Part shown: one piece after another, positions 27,673 through 36,399 of the stretch | How the letters are laid out: every line of letters starts with the position of its first letter | How positions within the stretch are numbered: position 1 is the first letter of the stretch | Assembly (NCBI RefSeq): GCF_014207435.1 | Contig: NZ_JACHGH010000002.1 | Span: 186,001-250,000 of the forward strand | DNA: 64,000 nt | Reading direction: 5' to 3' | Origin: Salirhabdus euzebyi | GTDB lineage: Bacteria > Bacillota > Bacilli > Bacillales > Alkalibacillaceae | Notes under the pieces: model-generated | What the model saw: the letters and a program-made list of their open reading frames with translations, nothing else | What the model was told of the DNA's origin: nothing | The model's database searches: none | Program-made: the position numbers and the translations under genes

Positions 27673-27851
27673 ATCGCTATTATAATATGCTTGAAAACAA
27701 ACAGCAACCGAATAGAAGAAATCATTTCCCGGGTAAGCGCAGAAAAGGACAAAATTTTCAAACCGACGACAAAAAATGTATGATTCATTCGATATCAATA
27801 CATCCTACTTCATGAACGAACATTTTTTTAGGTAGACGGAGGATGATTGTG

Positions 27852-28103
27852 ATGGATCAATCGTTAGCATATTTACATGAAGTACTTTCCAACTATATCG
27901 AAGACAATGATGCTATTCGTGATCTTGATGAAAAAATCATGCAAGGAAATTATGAATCAGAACATGTGTTTACGAGAGATTTAGATGAAGAGGAAAGTAG
28001 AATTTTGCGTGAAGTTATAACAAGAGAAATGCATCATGCCAATCAAACAGGTGACCACGAACGTGGGTATCAATTGTATGAAGTGTATGAGCTCCTTTAT
28101 TAA
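27852..28103 (+). CDS. csgA: CsgA-like sporulation-specific small protein
   Basis: 83 residues, mostly helical and acidic. The pattern LAYLHEVLSNYIE..., YESEHVFTRDLDEEES and a final ELYEVYELLY-like end (YQLYEVYELLY) resembles Bacillus CsgA, a sigma-G-dependent spore protein of about 82 residues. The ATG at 27852 is 9 nt after GGAGG; the ATG at 27843 would abut the ribosome binding site. Function not established in the family. Confidence 0.7.
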   Translation: MDQSLAYLHEVLSNYIEDNDAIRDLDEKIMQGNYESEHVFTRDLDEEESRILREVITREMHHANQTGDHERGYQLYEVYELLY

Positions 28104-28107
28104 ATTT

Positions 28108-28145
28108 AATGAAAGAGCGTGCCTTTAATGGCATGCTCTTTCATT
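28108..28145 (+). terminator. intrinsic terminator
   Basis: AATGAAAGAGCGTGCC pairs with GGCATGCTCTTTCATT around TTTAAT. Confidence 0.9.
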
Positions 28146-28284
28146 TGAAATAAAAGTCGTAAATAAAAATCTTACTCGAACCTAGAATATATAGGATGAA
28201 GCCTTTAAGTATGGTTCTGAACTTTCACTTATTCCGGTGAACCCTCAATAATGCCCCACAAACCTTCACTAATCTCAAGTATCC

Positions 28285-29100
28285 TTAAGATATCCCTTGT
28301 AAAGGTGATGTTGGAACAGTTGGGAATGGTGGAGTACTCGTTTTGATCAAATACTCATATATTTTTTGCTCAATTAAGATTCCTTGTTCCCGGATTCCTT
28401 GATTGCCAAACAATACATTAAATTCTAAAATATAAAATCTCCCGTTTGAGAAAATAATATCGAAACCTGCATGGTTAATGTTTAATTCTTTCGATACTTT
28501 TAAAACTAAATCGAGAGCTTCCTGTGGGATAAAATCATAACAAATATCGCCACCTTGAGCAATATTATGAAGAAAAGCACCATTCGTACCGATACGCCAG
28601 TAAGCCGTCACTATTTCATCACCGACGATACATACACGCATGTCTCGGTCGTCATTCTCTAAATACTCTTGTACATATAAAACATCAACTTTTTCTGCAT
28701 ATTCTATAAAGTCTTCTTTACTTTCAATTAAATAAACACCTTTCCCCATGGAGCTTCTAGGCTCTTTTCCTACAAAAGGAAATGGAAATGTTTCCAAAAT
28801 AGCAGCTCTATTGGAGTCGGTATTTGCTAGAATTTCCGTATATGGTACGTGTTCTGGGGCAACTGTCCACAAGGCACGAGTCATCTCTATTTTACTAAAA
28901 CCTAATTGAATTGTTTCAATACTAGGAAAAATATTTTTCTTCAAACCGTAAACGAGAGAGTTTGTTTGCCAAGTTTCAGGGAACAGCAAATAATCTGCAT
29001 GACGGATTGCCTCTATTTCCTTAAAAGTATGTTCTGGTTTTATATAAAGAACACCAGGAATACCTAGTGTACGGAACGGATTAAACGATACAAACTTCAT
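28285..29100 (-). CDS. ATP-grasp (RimK-like) protein
   Basis: 271 residues. ATP-grasp features: PFVGKEPRSSMGKGVYLI (ATP-binding glycine-rich loop, about residues 108-125), VLYVQEYLENDDRDMRVCIV, AYWRIGTNGAFLHNIAQGG (large loop), and FYILEFNVLFGNQG (the metal-binding Glu/Asn). Closest to RimK-type glutamate ligases, but the acceptor substrate is unknown. Leftward, monocistronic or with the membrane protein upstream (68-nt gap). Confidence 0.82.
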   Translation of the reverse strand: MKFVSFNPFRTLGIPGVLYIKPEHTFKEIEAIRHADYLLFPETWQTNSLVYGLKKNIFPSIETIQLGFSKIEMTRALWTVAPEHVPYTEILANTDSNRAAILETFPFPFVGKEPRSSMGKGVYLIESKEDFIEYAEKVDVLYVQEYLENDDRDMRVCIVGDEIVTAYWRIGTNGAFLHNIAQGGDICYDFIPQEALDLVLKVSKELNINHAGFDIIFSNGRFYILEFNVLFGNQGIREQGILIEQKIYEYLIKTSTPPFPTVPTSPLQGIS

Positions 29101-29168
29101 CTTGCATCAACCTTCTTTACAGTAAAATGTCTTAAACGAGAAAATTATAGAGGCAAATTACACCATCG

Positions 29169-29711
29169 TCAATACATTTTTTCAGTCAGTCCGATTCGCT
29201 TCATTACCTGCATACTTAACTCCGTCCACAACCAGCAATAAAAAAGACTAAACAGAATAATCCCACCTAATTTCCCCCATGAAAAAGATAACTCAAACCA
29301 TGGATATATGGAAAAATGGAAAAAAATCATCACAAAAAGAATGCCGCTCATTAGAAGAAGAGTAGAAAAGGTGACCATATATATTTTTTTGCCGAAATAA
29401 AGTCCGATTCCGATACCTATGCCAATTACTCCCGTAGTGAAGGAAAAAATAATTAATTGGCTAATTTGGACTAAGGATAAAAGCATGATTGTAATAAAGT
29501 AAGAAATTAGACCATTGGATAGTCCAAATATAAAACTTAACAGGATGGGAAAGGTAGCTAGAGGACTAAGATAAAGAGAACTTGTAGCTTGGAGTAACGT
29601 TGCACAAGTAGCTAAAATAGCAACCCTTGTTAACCTTCTAGGGTTAGAATAATGCGTTTGAAAATAAAAATAAAACGGACGGAACCAGTATTTCTTCAAT
29701 GGCTTCAACAT
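29169..29711 (-). CDS. integral membrane protein, unknown
   Basis: 180 residues with about five membrane segments after a basic N-terminus (LKPLKKYWFRPFYFYF). Contains SSLYLSPLATFPILLSFIFG and a glycine-rich GVIGIGIGIGLYFGKK. Vaguely like S-components or YbbJ-type integral proteins, but no family is assigned. The ATG at 29711 is 7 nt after GGGGTG; the longer frame from 29744 lacks such a site. Second possible gene of a leftward unit with the ATP-grasp gene. Confidence 0.6.
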   Translation of the reverse strand: MLKPLKKYWFRPFYFYFQTHYSNPRRLTRVAILATCATLLQATSSLYLSPLATFPILLSFIFGLSNGLISYFITIMLLSLVQISQLIIFSFTTGVIGIGIGIGLYFGKKIYMVTFSTLLLMSGILFVMIFFHFSIYPWFELSFSWGKLGGIILFSLFYCWLWTELSMQVMKRIGLTEKMY

Positions 29712-29886
29712 GACATCACCCCTACAATGAACACTTATTTTCATATATATTCAGCTAATGTATGGATTATTTTTGGAAAGATTTTCAACTAAAAAATTAT
29801 CCGGAAACAGCTAAATAAATGAATAAAAATTGATCTGTTGGAGACAATTAATAAAGTTATCTTAATAGGAAAGCCGCGGTGATAGA

Positions 29887-30564
29887 ATGAGTTTTGGAAT
29901 GATAGCTATAAAAATATTGGTTGGGTATGTGGCACTTTACGTAGTGACGAAAATTTTAGGTAAGTCTACATTGTCTCAATTAACCCCCTTTGATTTTATT
30001 ACAGCGATATTACTAGGGGAATTAGTTGGAAGTACTATGTTTGATAGCGAAATCAAAATTAGCCATTTGTTATTTGGTTTAACCATATTAGGACTCCTTA
30101 TTTATGGGACAGAATTTATTAGTCAAAAATTTAATAGTACAAGAAGGTTACTAGAAGGGGAACCCTCTATAGTAATTAGAAAAGGAAAAATTAAACGAGA
30201 AGTTTTAAAGAAAAATAGGTTGGACATTAACCAATTACAACATTTACTTAGACTCAAAAACGCTTTTTCAATACGAGATGTTGAATATGCTATTTTGGAG
30301 ACAGATGGACAATTAAGTGTTGTGAAAAAAGCTCCATTTAAATCACCTACCATGTCAGATTTGAAATTACCGGTACAACCTACAATTTTGCCAGTTACGC
30401 TTATCATTGATGGTGAAGTTGTATGGGATAATTTAAAACAAATAAATAAAAATGAGGAATGGTTAAACGAACAACTGCAAGAAAACGGGGTACATAGTTA
30501 TAAGGAAGTCTTCTTTGCAGATTATAAGTCAGATGAAGGAATGTTTATTGAAAAATATGAATGA
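29887..30564 (+). CDS. DUF421 (YetF/YrbG-type) membrane protein
   Basis: 225 residues. Three N-terminal membrane segments (about 5-25, 33-55, 60-80), then the DUF421 soluble domain with RRLLEGEPSIVIRKGKIKRE, LDINQLQHLLRLKNAFSIRD and VEYAILETDGQLSVVKK. In Bacillus several such paralogues occur and some are spore-associated; the role is unknown. A GTGATAG region precedes the ATG. A terminator follows. Confidence 0.92.
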   Translation: MSFGMIAIKILVGYVALYVVTKILGKSTLSQLTPFDFITAILLGELVGSTMFDSEIKISHLLFGLTILGLLIYGTEFISQKFNSTRRLLEGEPSIVIRKGKIKREVLKKNRLDINQLQHLLRLKNAFSIRDVEYAILETDGQLSVVKKAPFKSPTMSDLKLPVQPTILPVTLIIDGEVVWDNLKQINKNEEWLNEQLQENGVHSYKEVFFADYKSDEGMFIEKYE

Positions 30565-30572
30565 ATAAACTT

Positions 30573-30616
30573 AAAAGGGGCATTTCTATTTGTGGAAATA
30601 GATATAGCCCCTTTTA
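30573..30616 (+). terminator. intrinsic terminator
   Basis: AAAAGGGGC...GCCCCTTTT with an inner ATTTCTATTT/GAAATAGAT stem. Confidence 0.88.
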
Positions 30617-30697
30617 TACTATTTTTAGTGAAAATAATTAAATTCTCTCTTTTCTATTATAGTAGCCTCTATATTCTAAAGTAGAGACATTCGTCTT

Positions 30698-30725
30698 AAC
30701 ACTTGATAGGTTTAATCATATCGTA
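30698..30725 (+). promoter_or_regulatory. sigma-K-like promoter upstream of YjcZ copy 1
   Basis: AACA, a 15-nt spacer and CATATCGTA match the mother-cell sigma-K pattern (AC at -35, CATAnnnTA at -10). Located 28 nt before the start codon. Confidence 0.55.
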
Positions 30726-30752
30726 CTAGTAAATAGATAATAGGGAGGTGAA

Positions 30753-30929
30753 ATGATGGGATGGTATAATCCTTGGGGCTATGGTGCTGGTTACGGATCT
30801 TATGGTACTGGATACGGTGCTTATGGCTATGGTGGATCTGGCACAAACGGTTTCTATTTGATTGTAGTACTTTTCATTCTATTGATCATCGTTGGAAATA
30901 GTTATCCAATGGGTGGCGCATATAGTTAA
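30753..30929 (+). CDS. YjcZ-family sporulation peptide, copy 1 (long)
   Basis: 58 residues. A Gly/Tyr-rich N-terminal half ([20 protein letters not shown]) precedes the hydrophobic core [19 protein letters not shown] and a short tail MGGAYS. The YjcZ family has sporulation-linked members such as SscA. GGGAGGTGA precedes two consecutive ATG codons. The Gly/Tyr extension is absent from the two neighbours. Confidence 0.85.
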   Translation: MMGWYNPWGYGAGYGSYGTGYGAYGYGGSGTNGFYLIVVLFILLIIVGNSYPMGGAYS

Positions 30930-30974
30930 TCATTATAGGAACACATTTTTTAACACACTATGCTAATAGCCTTA

Positions 30975-31002
30975 TCACTTACTAGAATATTCTCATAGAA
31001 TA
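30975..31002 (+). promoter_or_regulatory. sigma-K-like promoter upstream of YjcZ copy 2
   Basis: TCAC, a 15-nt spacer and CATAGAATA. The surrounding block (about 60 bp) is nearly identical to that before copy 3. Confidence 0.55.
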
Positions 31003-31035
31003 ATAGTAGAAAAATGATAAGGAGGTGAAGTATTC

Positions 31036-31155
31036 ATGAGTTATGGTGGCGGTTATGGAAGCAACGGTTTCTTTTTGATTGTTGTTCTATTCATCTTGTT
31101 AATCATCGTAGGTAATAGCTATCCAATGGGTGGCGCATACGGCGGTGGTTACTAA
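31036..31155 (+). CDS. YjcZ-family sporulation peptide, copy 2
   Basis: 39 residues: SYGGGYGSNG, then a hydrophobic helix [19 protein letters not shown] and the tail MGGAYGGGY. AAGGAGGTGAA lies before the ATG. Likely a tandem duplicate of its neighbours, expressed late in the mother cell if the sigma-K-like promoter is used. Confidence 0.88.
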   Translation: MSYGGGYGSNGFFLIVVLFILLIIVGNSYPMGGAYGGGY

Positions 31156-31231
31156 AAAAGGTAAGCCCCATTTTTATAGATTCTATCCTAATAGATTCGC
31201 ACATTTCTATTTTTCGCCGATAAACGCCTTA

Positions 31232-31259
31232 TCACTTACTAGAATATTCTCATAGAATA
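31232..31259 (+). promoter_or_regulatory. sigma-K-like promoter upstream of YjcZ copy 3
   Basis: TCAC, spacer and CATAGAATA, as before copy 2. Confidence 0.55.
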
Positions 31260-31291
31260 TAGTAGATAAATGATAAGGAGGTGAAGTATTC

Positions 31292-31414
31292 ATGGGTTAT
31301 TCCGGTGGTTTTGGAAACAATAACGGCTTTACTTTGTTAGTCGTATTATTCATCTTGTTAATCATCGTAGGTAATAGCTACCCAATGGGTGGCGCATATG
31401 GCGGAGGTTACTAA
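31292..31414 (+). CDS. YjcZ-family sporulation peptide, copy 3
   Basis: 40 residues: GYSGGFGNNNG, then [19 protein letters not shown] and MGGAYGGGY. Upstream region and coding sequence are close to those of copy 2, indicating recent tandem duplication. Confidence 0.88.
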   Translation: MGYSGGFGNNNGFTLLVVLFILLIIVGNSYPMGGAYGGGY

Positions 31415-31679
31415 ACTTTCGCAAACTTTTAAAACCTATCCGTAAGTTCCGTGTAGCTCATTGGAAGTTCTCCTCATTGAATATAAAGGGGAATCCTTAC
31501 TGCCCGCCTCAGTAAGGATTTCCAACGCTATTATAAATTTATACTATTTAGAACCTTCCACCTTCTAAAATCATGTCTATGCTTTTTGAAAAAAATGTAT
31601 GGACGAATTTCTAAAAAAATATTGATTTTTTATATTTAATATTGTATAGTTTGAGAAATATAATACGTATAACATAATG
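31415..31679. other. intergenic spacer with one strong inverted repeat
   Basis: At 31489-31523 GGGAATCCTTACTG pairs with CAGTAAGGATTTCC over a 7-nt loop. No T-run follows, so it is not a typical terminator. The rest (31550-31679) is AT-rich with no gene seen; it probably contains the thrS promoter. Confidence 0.5.
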
Positions 31680-31925
31680 CAACGATAAGGACATGAGTTA
31701 TTTTTACGGTTCACAGAGAGGGAAGACTTGCTGAAAACTTCCTAACTAAAGAAAAAGTAACTTACCACCTTGGAGCAGTATTGGGGAACAAAAGTATCCA
31801 ATACCGTAGTGCGACGATACCGCAACACAAGCCACTTTTTGAAAATAATAAAAAGTGGGAACTTGGGTGGAACCACGGGTAAATAATACACTCGTCCCTT
31901 CTATAGGGGCGGGTGTTTTTTAATT
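31680..31925 (+). promoter_or_regulatory. T-box riboswitch 1 upstream of thrS
   Basis: Stem I with GAGAGGGAAG..., a specifier region containing ACC (TTACCACC near 31763, compatible with threonine), the conserved T-box sequence GGGTGGAACCACGGGTAA near 31865, and a terminator (ACACTCGTCCC...GGGGCGGGTGT, T-run) ending near 31924. Uncharged tRNA-Thr should allow readthrough. Confidence 0.93.
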
Positions 31926-31935
31926 TCATAAGCAA

Positions 31936-32186
31936 GCAATGACAAGGACATGGGTTGTTTTTAACGGTTTTACAGAGAGGGAAGGAATGCTGAGATCTTC
32001 CTAACGCAGAAAAATTACTTACCACCTTTGAGCAGTATTGGGGAAAATGTAGTATCCAATACCGTATGTGCGACGATACCGCAACACAAGCCACTTTTTT
32101 CAAAAAAATGAAAAAGGTGGGAACTTGGGTGGAACCACGGGTAAATATACACTCGTCCCTTCTTTAGGGACGGGTGTTTTTTAATA
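31936..32186 (+). promoter_or_regulatory. T-box riboswitch 2 upstream of thrS
   Basis: A second complete T-box leader, about 85% identical to the first: same specifier context TTACCACC near 32028, the T-box GGGTGGAACCACGGGTAA near 32127, and a terminator with T-run ending near 32184, about 24 nt before the thrS start. Confidence 0.93.
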
Positions 32187-32207
32187 CAAAAAAATGGAGT
32201 GAAAAAG

Positions 32208-34124
32208 ATGAGTGAAAATATGTTATTAATTCAATTTCCAGATGGAAGTGAAAAAGAGTTTGGTAAAGGTGTTTCTTTGGAGCAAATTGCAGGATCTATC
32301 AGCGCTAGCCTGAAAAAGAAGGCAATTGCTGGAAAAGTCAATGGAGAGCTCTATGATCTGAAAAGACAAATAGAAGCTAATGCAGCCATTGAAATTATAA
32401 CTTTGGACGAGAAGGAAGGGATAAACGTTTTACGTCATTCTGCTGCCCACGTGTTAGCACAAGCTATACGAAGAATTTACGGTAAGGTAAATTTAGGGGT
32501 TGGACCAGTTATAGAAAATGGATTCTTCTATGATTTGGATTTGAATGAGTCTATTTCTATAGAGGATTTACCGAAGATTGAGAAGGAAATGAACAAAATT
32601 GCGGCTGAAAATTTACCAATAGTTCGGGAAGAAGTATCTCTAGAGGATGCAGAAAGGATGTTTGCCGAAGATCCATTGAAATTAGAACTCCTTAAAGATA
32701 TTCCAACTAATCAGAAAATCACTGTTTATCGCCAAGGTGAGTTTTATGACTTATGCCGTGGACCACATGTACCATCCACAAAATTTATTAAATCATTTAA
32801 ACTAATGAATGTTTCAGGTTCGTATTGGCGTGGGGATAGCAGTAATCAAGTTCTTCAACGGGTTTATGGTGTGGCTTTCGCATCCCAACAGGACTTGGAT
32901 AATTATTTACATTTTGTTGAAGAAGCAGCAAAACGTAATCATCGCAAATTAGGAAATGAGTTAGAGCTTTTCATGTTTTCGGAAGAAGCACCTGGCATGC
33001 CCTTTTATTTACCGAATGGGCAAATTATTCGCAATGAACTGGAAGGCTTTTTAAGAGATGTACAAAATAGAAGTAAGTACGTAGAAGTAAGGACTCCTTT
33101 TATGATGAATCAACGTCTGTGGGAAAAATCCGGTCACTGGGATCATTACAAAGATAACATGTACTTTTCAGAGGTAGATGAAACTAAATTTGCGCTAAAG
33201 CCAATGAACTGTCCTGGTCATATGCTCATTTTTAAAAACAAACTTCATTCTTATCGGGATTTACCAATTCGAATGGCTGAATTTGGTCAAGTGCATCGTC
33301 ACGAGTATAGTGGTGCGTTAAATGGATTGTTGCGAGTCCGTACATTCTGTCAGGATGATGCTCATATTTTCGTAACAAAAGAACAGATTGAAGGGGAAAT
33401 AAAATCAATCATTCAACTAATCGACTATCTATATGGCGTTTTTGGTTTTGATTATGAAGTAGAACTTTCCACTCGCCCTGAGGATTCAATGGGTAGTGAC
33501 GAACTTTGGAATGGAGCGGAAAAGGCACTACAAAATGTGTTGGATGAGCTTAGGTTGGGATACAGAATTAATGAAGGGGACGGGGCGTTTTATGGTCCTA
33601 AAATTGACTTTCATATTAAGGATGCACTAGGAAGAAGTCACCAATGCGCAACTGTTCAACTAGATTTCCAAATGCCAGAAAAATTTGATTTAAACTACAT
33701 TGATGAAAATAATAAGAAGCAGAGACCTGTCGTTATTCACCGAGCTATTTTCGGTTCACTAGATCGTTTCCTAGGTATTTTAATTGAGCATTTCGCTGGC
33801 GCTTTTCCAACTTGGTTGGCACCAGAACAGGTAAGAATTATACCTGTATCCGTAGACGTGCACGAAGAATATGCAAAGAAAGCAGCTGCCCAATTGAAGG
33901 ATTCTGGAGTTCGAGTAGATGTTGATTGTCGAAATGAAAAACTCGGATATAAAATACGCGAGGCTCAAATCAAAAAAATTCCATACGTACTTGTAATAGG
34001 GGATAAGGAAGTACAAAATGATAAAGTGAATGTTCGTAAGTACGGAGAGGAAAAGCAAGATGCAGTATCACTTGATCGATTTGTTTCTAGTATCGAGCAA
34101 GAAATTAAAAGTAAACAAGTGTAG
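32208..34124 (+). CDS. thrS: threonyl-tRNA synthetase
   Basis: 638 residues, the usual length. TGS domain (1-62), editing-like SAD domain (HSAAHVLAQAIRR at about 75), class II core with motif 2 FGQVHRHEYSGALNGLLRVR and motif 3 GSLDRFLGILIEHF, and the anticodon-binding domain at the C-terminus (VDVDCRNEKLGYKIREAQIK). Charges tRNA-Thr. The ATG at 32208 follows GGAGTGAAAAAG; the GTG at 32199 lies inside this site. Controlled by two T-boxes in series. Confidence 0.98.
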   Translation: MSENMLLIQFPDGSEKEFGKGVSLEQIAGSISASLKKKAIAGKVNGELYDLKRQIEANAAIEIITLDEKEGINVLRHSAAHVLAQAIRRIYGKVNLGVGPVIENGFFYDLDLNESISIEDLPKIEKEMNKIAAENLPIVREEVSLEDAERMFAEDPLKLELLKDIPTNQKITVYRQGEFYDLCRGPHVPSTKFIKSFKLMNVSGSYWRGDSSNQVLQRVYGVAFASQQDLDNYLHFVEEAAKRNHRKLGNELELFMFSEEAPGMPFYLPNGQIIRNELEGFLRDVQNRSKYVEVRTPFMMNQRLWEKSGHWDHYKDNMYFSEVDETKFALKPMNCPGHMLIFKNKLHSYRDLPIRMAEFGQVHRHEYSGALNGLLRVRTFCQDDAHIFVTKEQIEGEIKSIIQLIDYLYGVFGFDYEVELSTRPEDSMGSDELWNGAEKALQNVLDELRLGYRINEGDGAFYGPKIDFHIKDALGRSHQCATVQLDFQMPEKFDLNYIDENNKKQRPVVIHRAIFGSLDRFLGILIEHFAGAFPTWLAPEQVRIIPVSVDVHEEYAKKAAAQLKDSGVRVDVDCRNEKLGYKIREAQIKKIPYVLVIGDKEVQNDKVNVRKYGEEKQDAVSLDRFVSSIEQEIKSKQV

Positions 34125-34130
34125 TAGAAA

Positions 34131-34167
34131 AAAGATAGGCAGCACATGGTGCTGTCCTATCTTTTTT
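34131..34167. terminator. bidirectional terminator
   Basis: AAAGATAGGCAGCAC pairs with GTGCTGTCCTATCTTT, with T-runs on both strands. Confidence 0.9.
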
Positions 34168-34438
34168 AGCTTTTTACACCGTAAATAATAAAACATATAC
34201 CAATAAAAATCCAAATTAATTTAGCGTAGGAAACCTGCTCCGCAATACTGTACACACCAATTGTAGTAGTCAAAATCATAATTAACGGACCTACAATAGC
34301 TAAGGAACTGTTTAAGATGAGTGCTTTTCCCACATCATTAAATTTTAAAATTAAAAATGCTACTAAAACTTCAATAGTGCCAGAGAACAATCGTAACAAT
34401 GCCATACCGATAATTGCCTTTTCAAAAACACCAAACAT
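34166..34438 (-). CDS. yqhV: YqhV-family (DUF2619) membrane protein
   Basis: 90 residues, three hydrophobic helices. The family pattern EKAIIGMALLRLFSGTIEVL, then FLILKFNDVGKALILNSSLA and VGPLIMILTTTIG. In Bacillus subtilis the yqhV gene sits by the spoIIIA locus; its function is unknown. AGGTG lies 7 nt before the ATG. Confidence 0.85.
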   Translation of the reverse strand: MFGVFEKAIIGMALLRLFSGTIEVLVAFLILKFNDVGKALILNSSLAIVGPLIMILTTTIGVYSIAEQVSYAKLIWIFIGICFIIYGVKS

Positions 34439-34583
34439 ATGAATTCACCTACTAATGAATTAGTCTGTCCTCATTATATGTTTGATTGTGGGAAAAAAGG
34501 ACAAGAGTAATCTTTTTTTATGGAACATGAAAAATATGTTTCCCTTTTGAGCAAACTAAAACGACTTTGAAAAATAGAAGGTG

Positions 34584-34862
34584 ATGAAGCTGCGAACAAA
34601 AGAGGAACAAAAATTCGTTTTTGAAATGATCGGCGATGATGAAAAAGTCTCCGTCAAAGGAAAGATTAGTGGAGATGCGATTATCCCGAAGCATGACGAT
34701 TTAAAAATGAAGGCAATCATTGCACTATTAAACTCCATTGATCAAAAAAACTTTATAGAACATGAGCAAATGTCATTATTTCAAAAATATGTAGAAGAAA
34801 TAGAAGAAACGATTCAAGCACTAAAAGAGCACGATGGATTCCAGCAGGGAATAAAGGAATAG
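34584..34862 (+). CDS. small soluble protein, unknown
   Basis: About 92 residues, acidic and mostly helical after a short beta region (KFVFEMIGDDEKVSVKGKIS). The C-terminal half YVEEIEETIQALKEHDGF could form a coiled coil. The start may be ATG 34584 (after AGAAGGTG) or GTG 34581. Likely co-transcribed with the next gene 12 nt downstream. No family recognised. Confidence 0.6.
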   Translation: MKLRTKEEQKFVFEMIGDDEKVSVKGKISGDAIIPKHDDLKMKAIIALLNSIDQKNFIEHEQMSLFQKYVEEIEETIQALKEHDGFQQGIKE

Positions 34863-34874
34863 GAGGTAAATAGA

Positions 34875-35075
34875 ATGGCAAAAGACAAAGAAAAGAAAAA
34901 TATAAATGCTGCTCTAGGCGGAATGGGACTTTATGGGACCACTGGAAATGTGGAAATAGAGGGCTATGAAATGTCTGGTGATATTGAAAACGCAGGGCAA
35001 CTAGATAAAGGTTTTAAAAGGGATAAGGGAACAAGAGGTGCAAATGCAACTGTTAGTCCAAAAGATGAAGATTAG
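34875..35075 (+). CDS. small Gly/Asp-rich protein, unknown
   Basis: 66 residues, charged, no membrane segment: NINAALGGMGLYGTTGNVEI, then ENAGQLDKGFKRDKGTRGAN. TAGGAGGTAAAT precedes the ATG. Style and size recall spore or stress-associated small proteins, but no family is identified. Confidence 0.6.
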   Translation: MAKDKEKKNINAALGGMGLYGTTGNVEIEGYEMSGDIENAGQLDKGFKRDKGTRGANATVSPKDED

Positions 35076-35247
35076 ACTGCAATTAAGAATGTGGAATCAA
35101 CTAAAAAACAACAATTCACTGTGATCCCTTTTATTTCAAGCATAATGGTTTTTTTAGCAAGTAATCATCCTTTGAATTGGATATATGTAATAAATTCCTC
35201 TTATTAACTAACACTAATCTCTAGAGAAGTACATAGGAGGATGAAGT

Positions 35248-36327
35248 ATGAACACAAATTCTTCTTCTCATGAAGATAAAAAAGTAACAGAGACAGTTAA
35301 AGAACATCAACAAAATAAAAAGTTATCTTCAGCTGAAATAGCTGATTTATTTGCTAATTATCTTGGCGATTCCTTATTCAGTTGTGTATTCGAACACCAT
35401 CTTCAAGTGGTAGAAGATGAAGAAATAAAGGAATATTTAGAGTTTGCCTTATCCATATCCAAAAAACATTTGCGAATGATCGAAGACATTTATGAAAAAG
35501 AAGATATACCTAAGCCAGTTGGTTTTGGAGAACAAGATGTAAGAAAAGATGCTCCTAGACTTTTTAGTGATTTATTTATGGTTTTTTATGTTACACAAAT
35601 GGCTGTTGCAGGTTTAAGAACGTATGCAAGTGCACTTTCAAGCTCATCAAGGCAAGATATTGTTGAATATTTCAAAATGTGTTTAAATGACACCGTTGTC
35701 ACATATGAAAAAGGATTTCACTTACTCCTTATTAAAGGAAAGGACATCTTTACTCCGACTATTCCTTATCCGAAAAAGGTTGATTTTGTTGAGAACGATT
35801 CATTTATTTCTTTAATAGCAGGAAAAAATAGGCCCTTAACTGCGTTAGAGATAAAATATTTACAAATTAATATCAATACAAACGTTCTAGGTAAAGCACT
35901 GATGCTTGGGTTTAGTCAAGTGGCATCATCTGATAAGTTGCGAAAATATTTCCAACAAGGTGCACAAATTGCAGATAGACAAGTTAAAGAATTATCTAGT
36001 TTTCTAATTAGTGGTAACTTACCTGCTCCAAGCATTATGGATGCTCATGTAACGGACTCTACTACGCCCCCCTTCTCGGATAAGTTGATGCTTTACCATG
36101 CTAGTTTAGCTAATAGTATTGGTATTGAAAACTATGGATTGGCAATCTCTAGAATGACAAGACATGATTTACATGCCCAATTTGCCATACTAATTGCAGA
36201 TATCGGATCATATGCAAATAAAGGAATGAACATAGTTATTGAAAAGGGCTGGTTGGAGGAACCTCCGACTGCTCCAGACCGCCAAAAACTCTCAGACATG
36301 TCCCCAGGAAGTAAATTAGAAGAATGA
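35248..36327 (+). CDS. DUF3231 family protein (intact)
   Basis: 359 residues in two similar helical halves (about 30-195 and 205-350). Repeated landmarks: IPKPVGFGEQDV then APRLFSDLFMVFY in the first half, and LPAPSIMDAHVTDSTTPPFS then DKLMLYHASLANS in the second. Likely a ferritin-like four-helix fold, but metal ligands are not evident and function is unknown. ATAGGAGGATGA precedes the ATG. The paralogue at 16215-17219 is broken by a TGA. Confidence 0.9.
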   Translation: MNTNSSSHEDKKVTETVKEHQQNKKLSSAEIADLFANYLGDSLFSCVFEHHLQVVEDEEIKEYLEFALSISKKHLRMIEDIYEKEDIPKPVGFGEQDVRKDAPRLFSDLFMVFYVTQMAVAGLRTYASALSSSSRQDIVEYFKMCLNDTVVTYEKGFHLLLIKGKDIFTPTIPYPKKVDFVENDSFISLIAGKNRPLTALEIKYLQININTNVLGKALMLGFSQVASSDKLRKYFQQGAQIADRQVKELSSFLISGNLPAPSIMDAHVTDSTTPPFSDKLMLYHASLANSIGIENYGLAISRMTRHDLHAQFAILIADIGSYANKGMNIVIEKGWLEEPPTAPDRQKLSDMSPGSKLEE

Positions 36328-36357
36328 ATCCTTTGCGGAGAGAAGTATTTTTGTGAG

Positions 36358-36398
36358 AAATAGGTGCAAATTATGTAAGTGAATCTGCACCTATTTTG
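36358..36398. terminator. bidirectional terminator
   Basis: AATAGGTGCA pairs with TGCACCTATT, with T-rich flanks on both strands. Confidence 0.85.
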
Positions 36399-36399
36399 A

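Noticed and set aside
27487-27798. Minus-strand frames of 72-103 codons over the toxin region
   Set aside because: They overlap the antisense RNA and promoters and have no ribosome binding site or recognisable domain.
31489-31523. Inverted repeat after YjcZ copy 3 as an intrinsic terminator
   Set aside because: A strong stem but no T-run follows.
31762-32103. 113-codon minus-strand frame across the T-boxes
   Set aside because: It is antisense to two conserved RNA leaders and shows the duplicated leader sequence, not a protein family.
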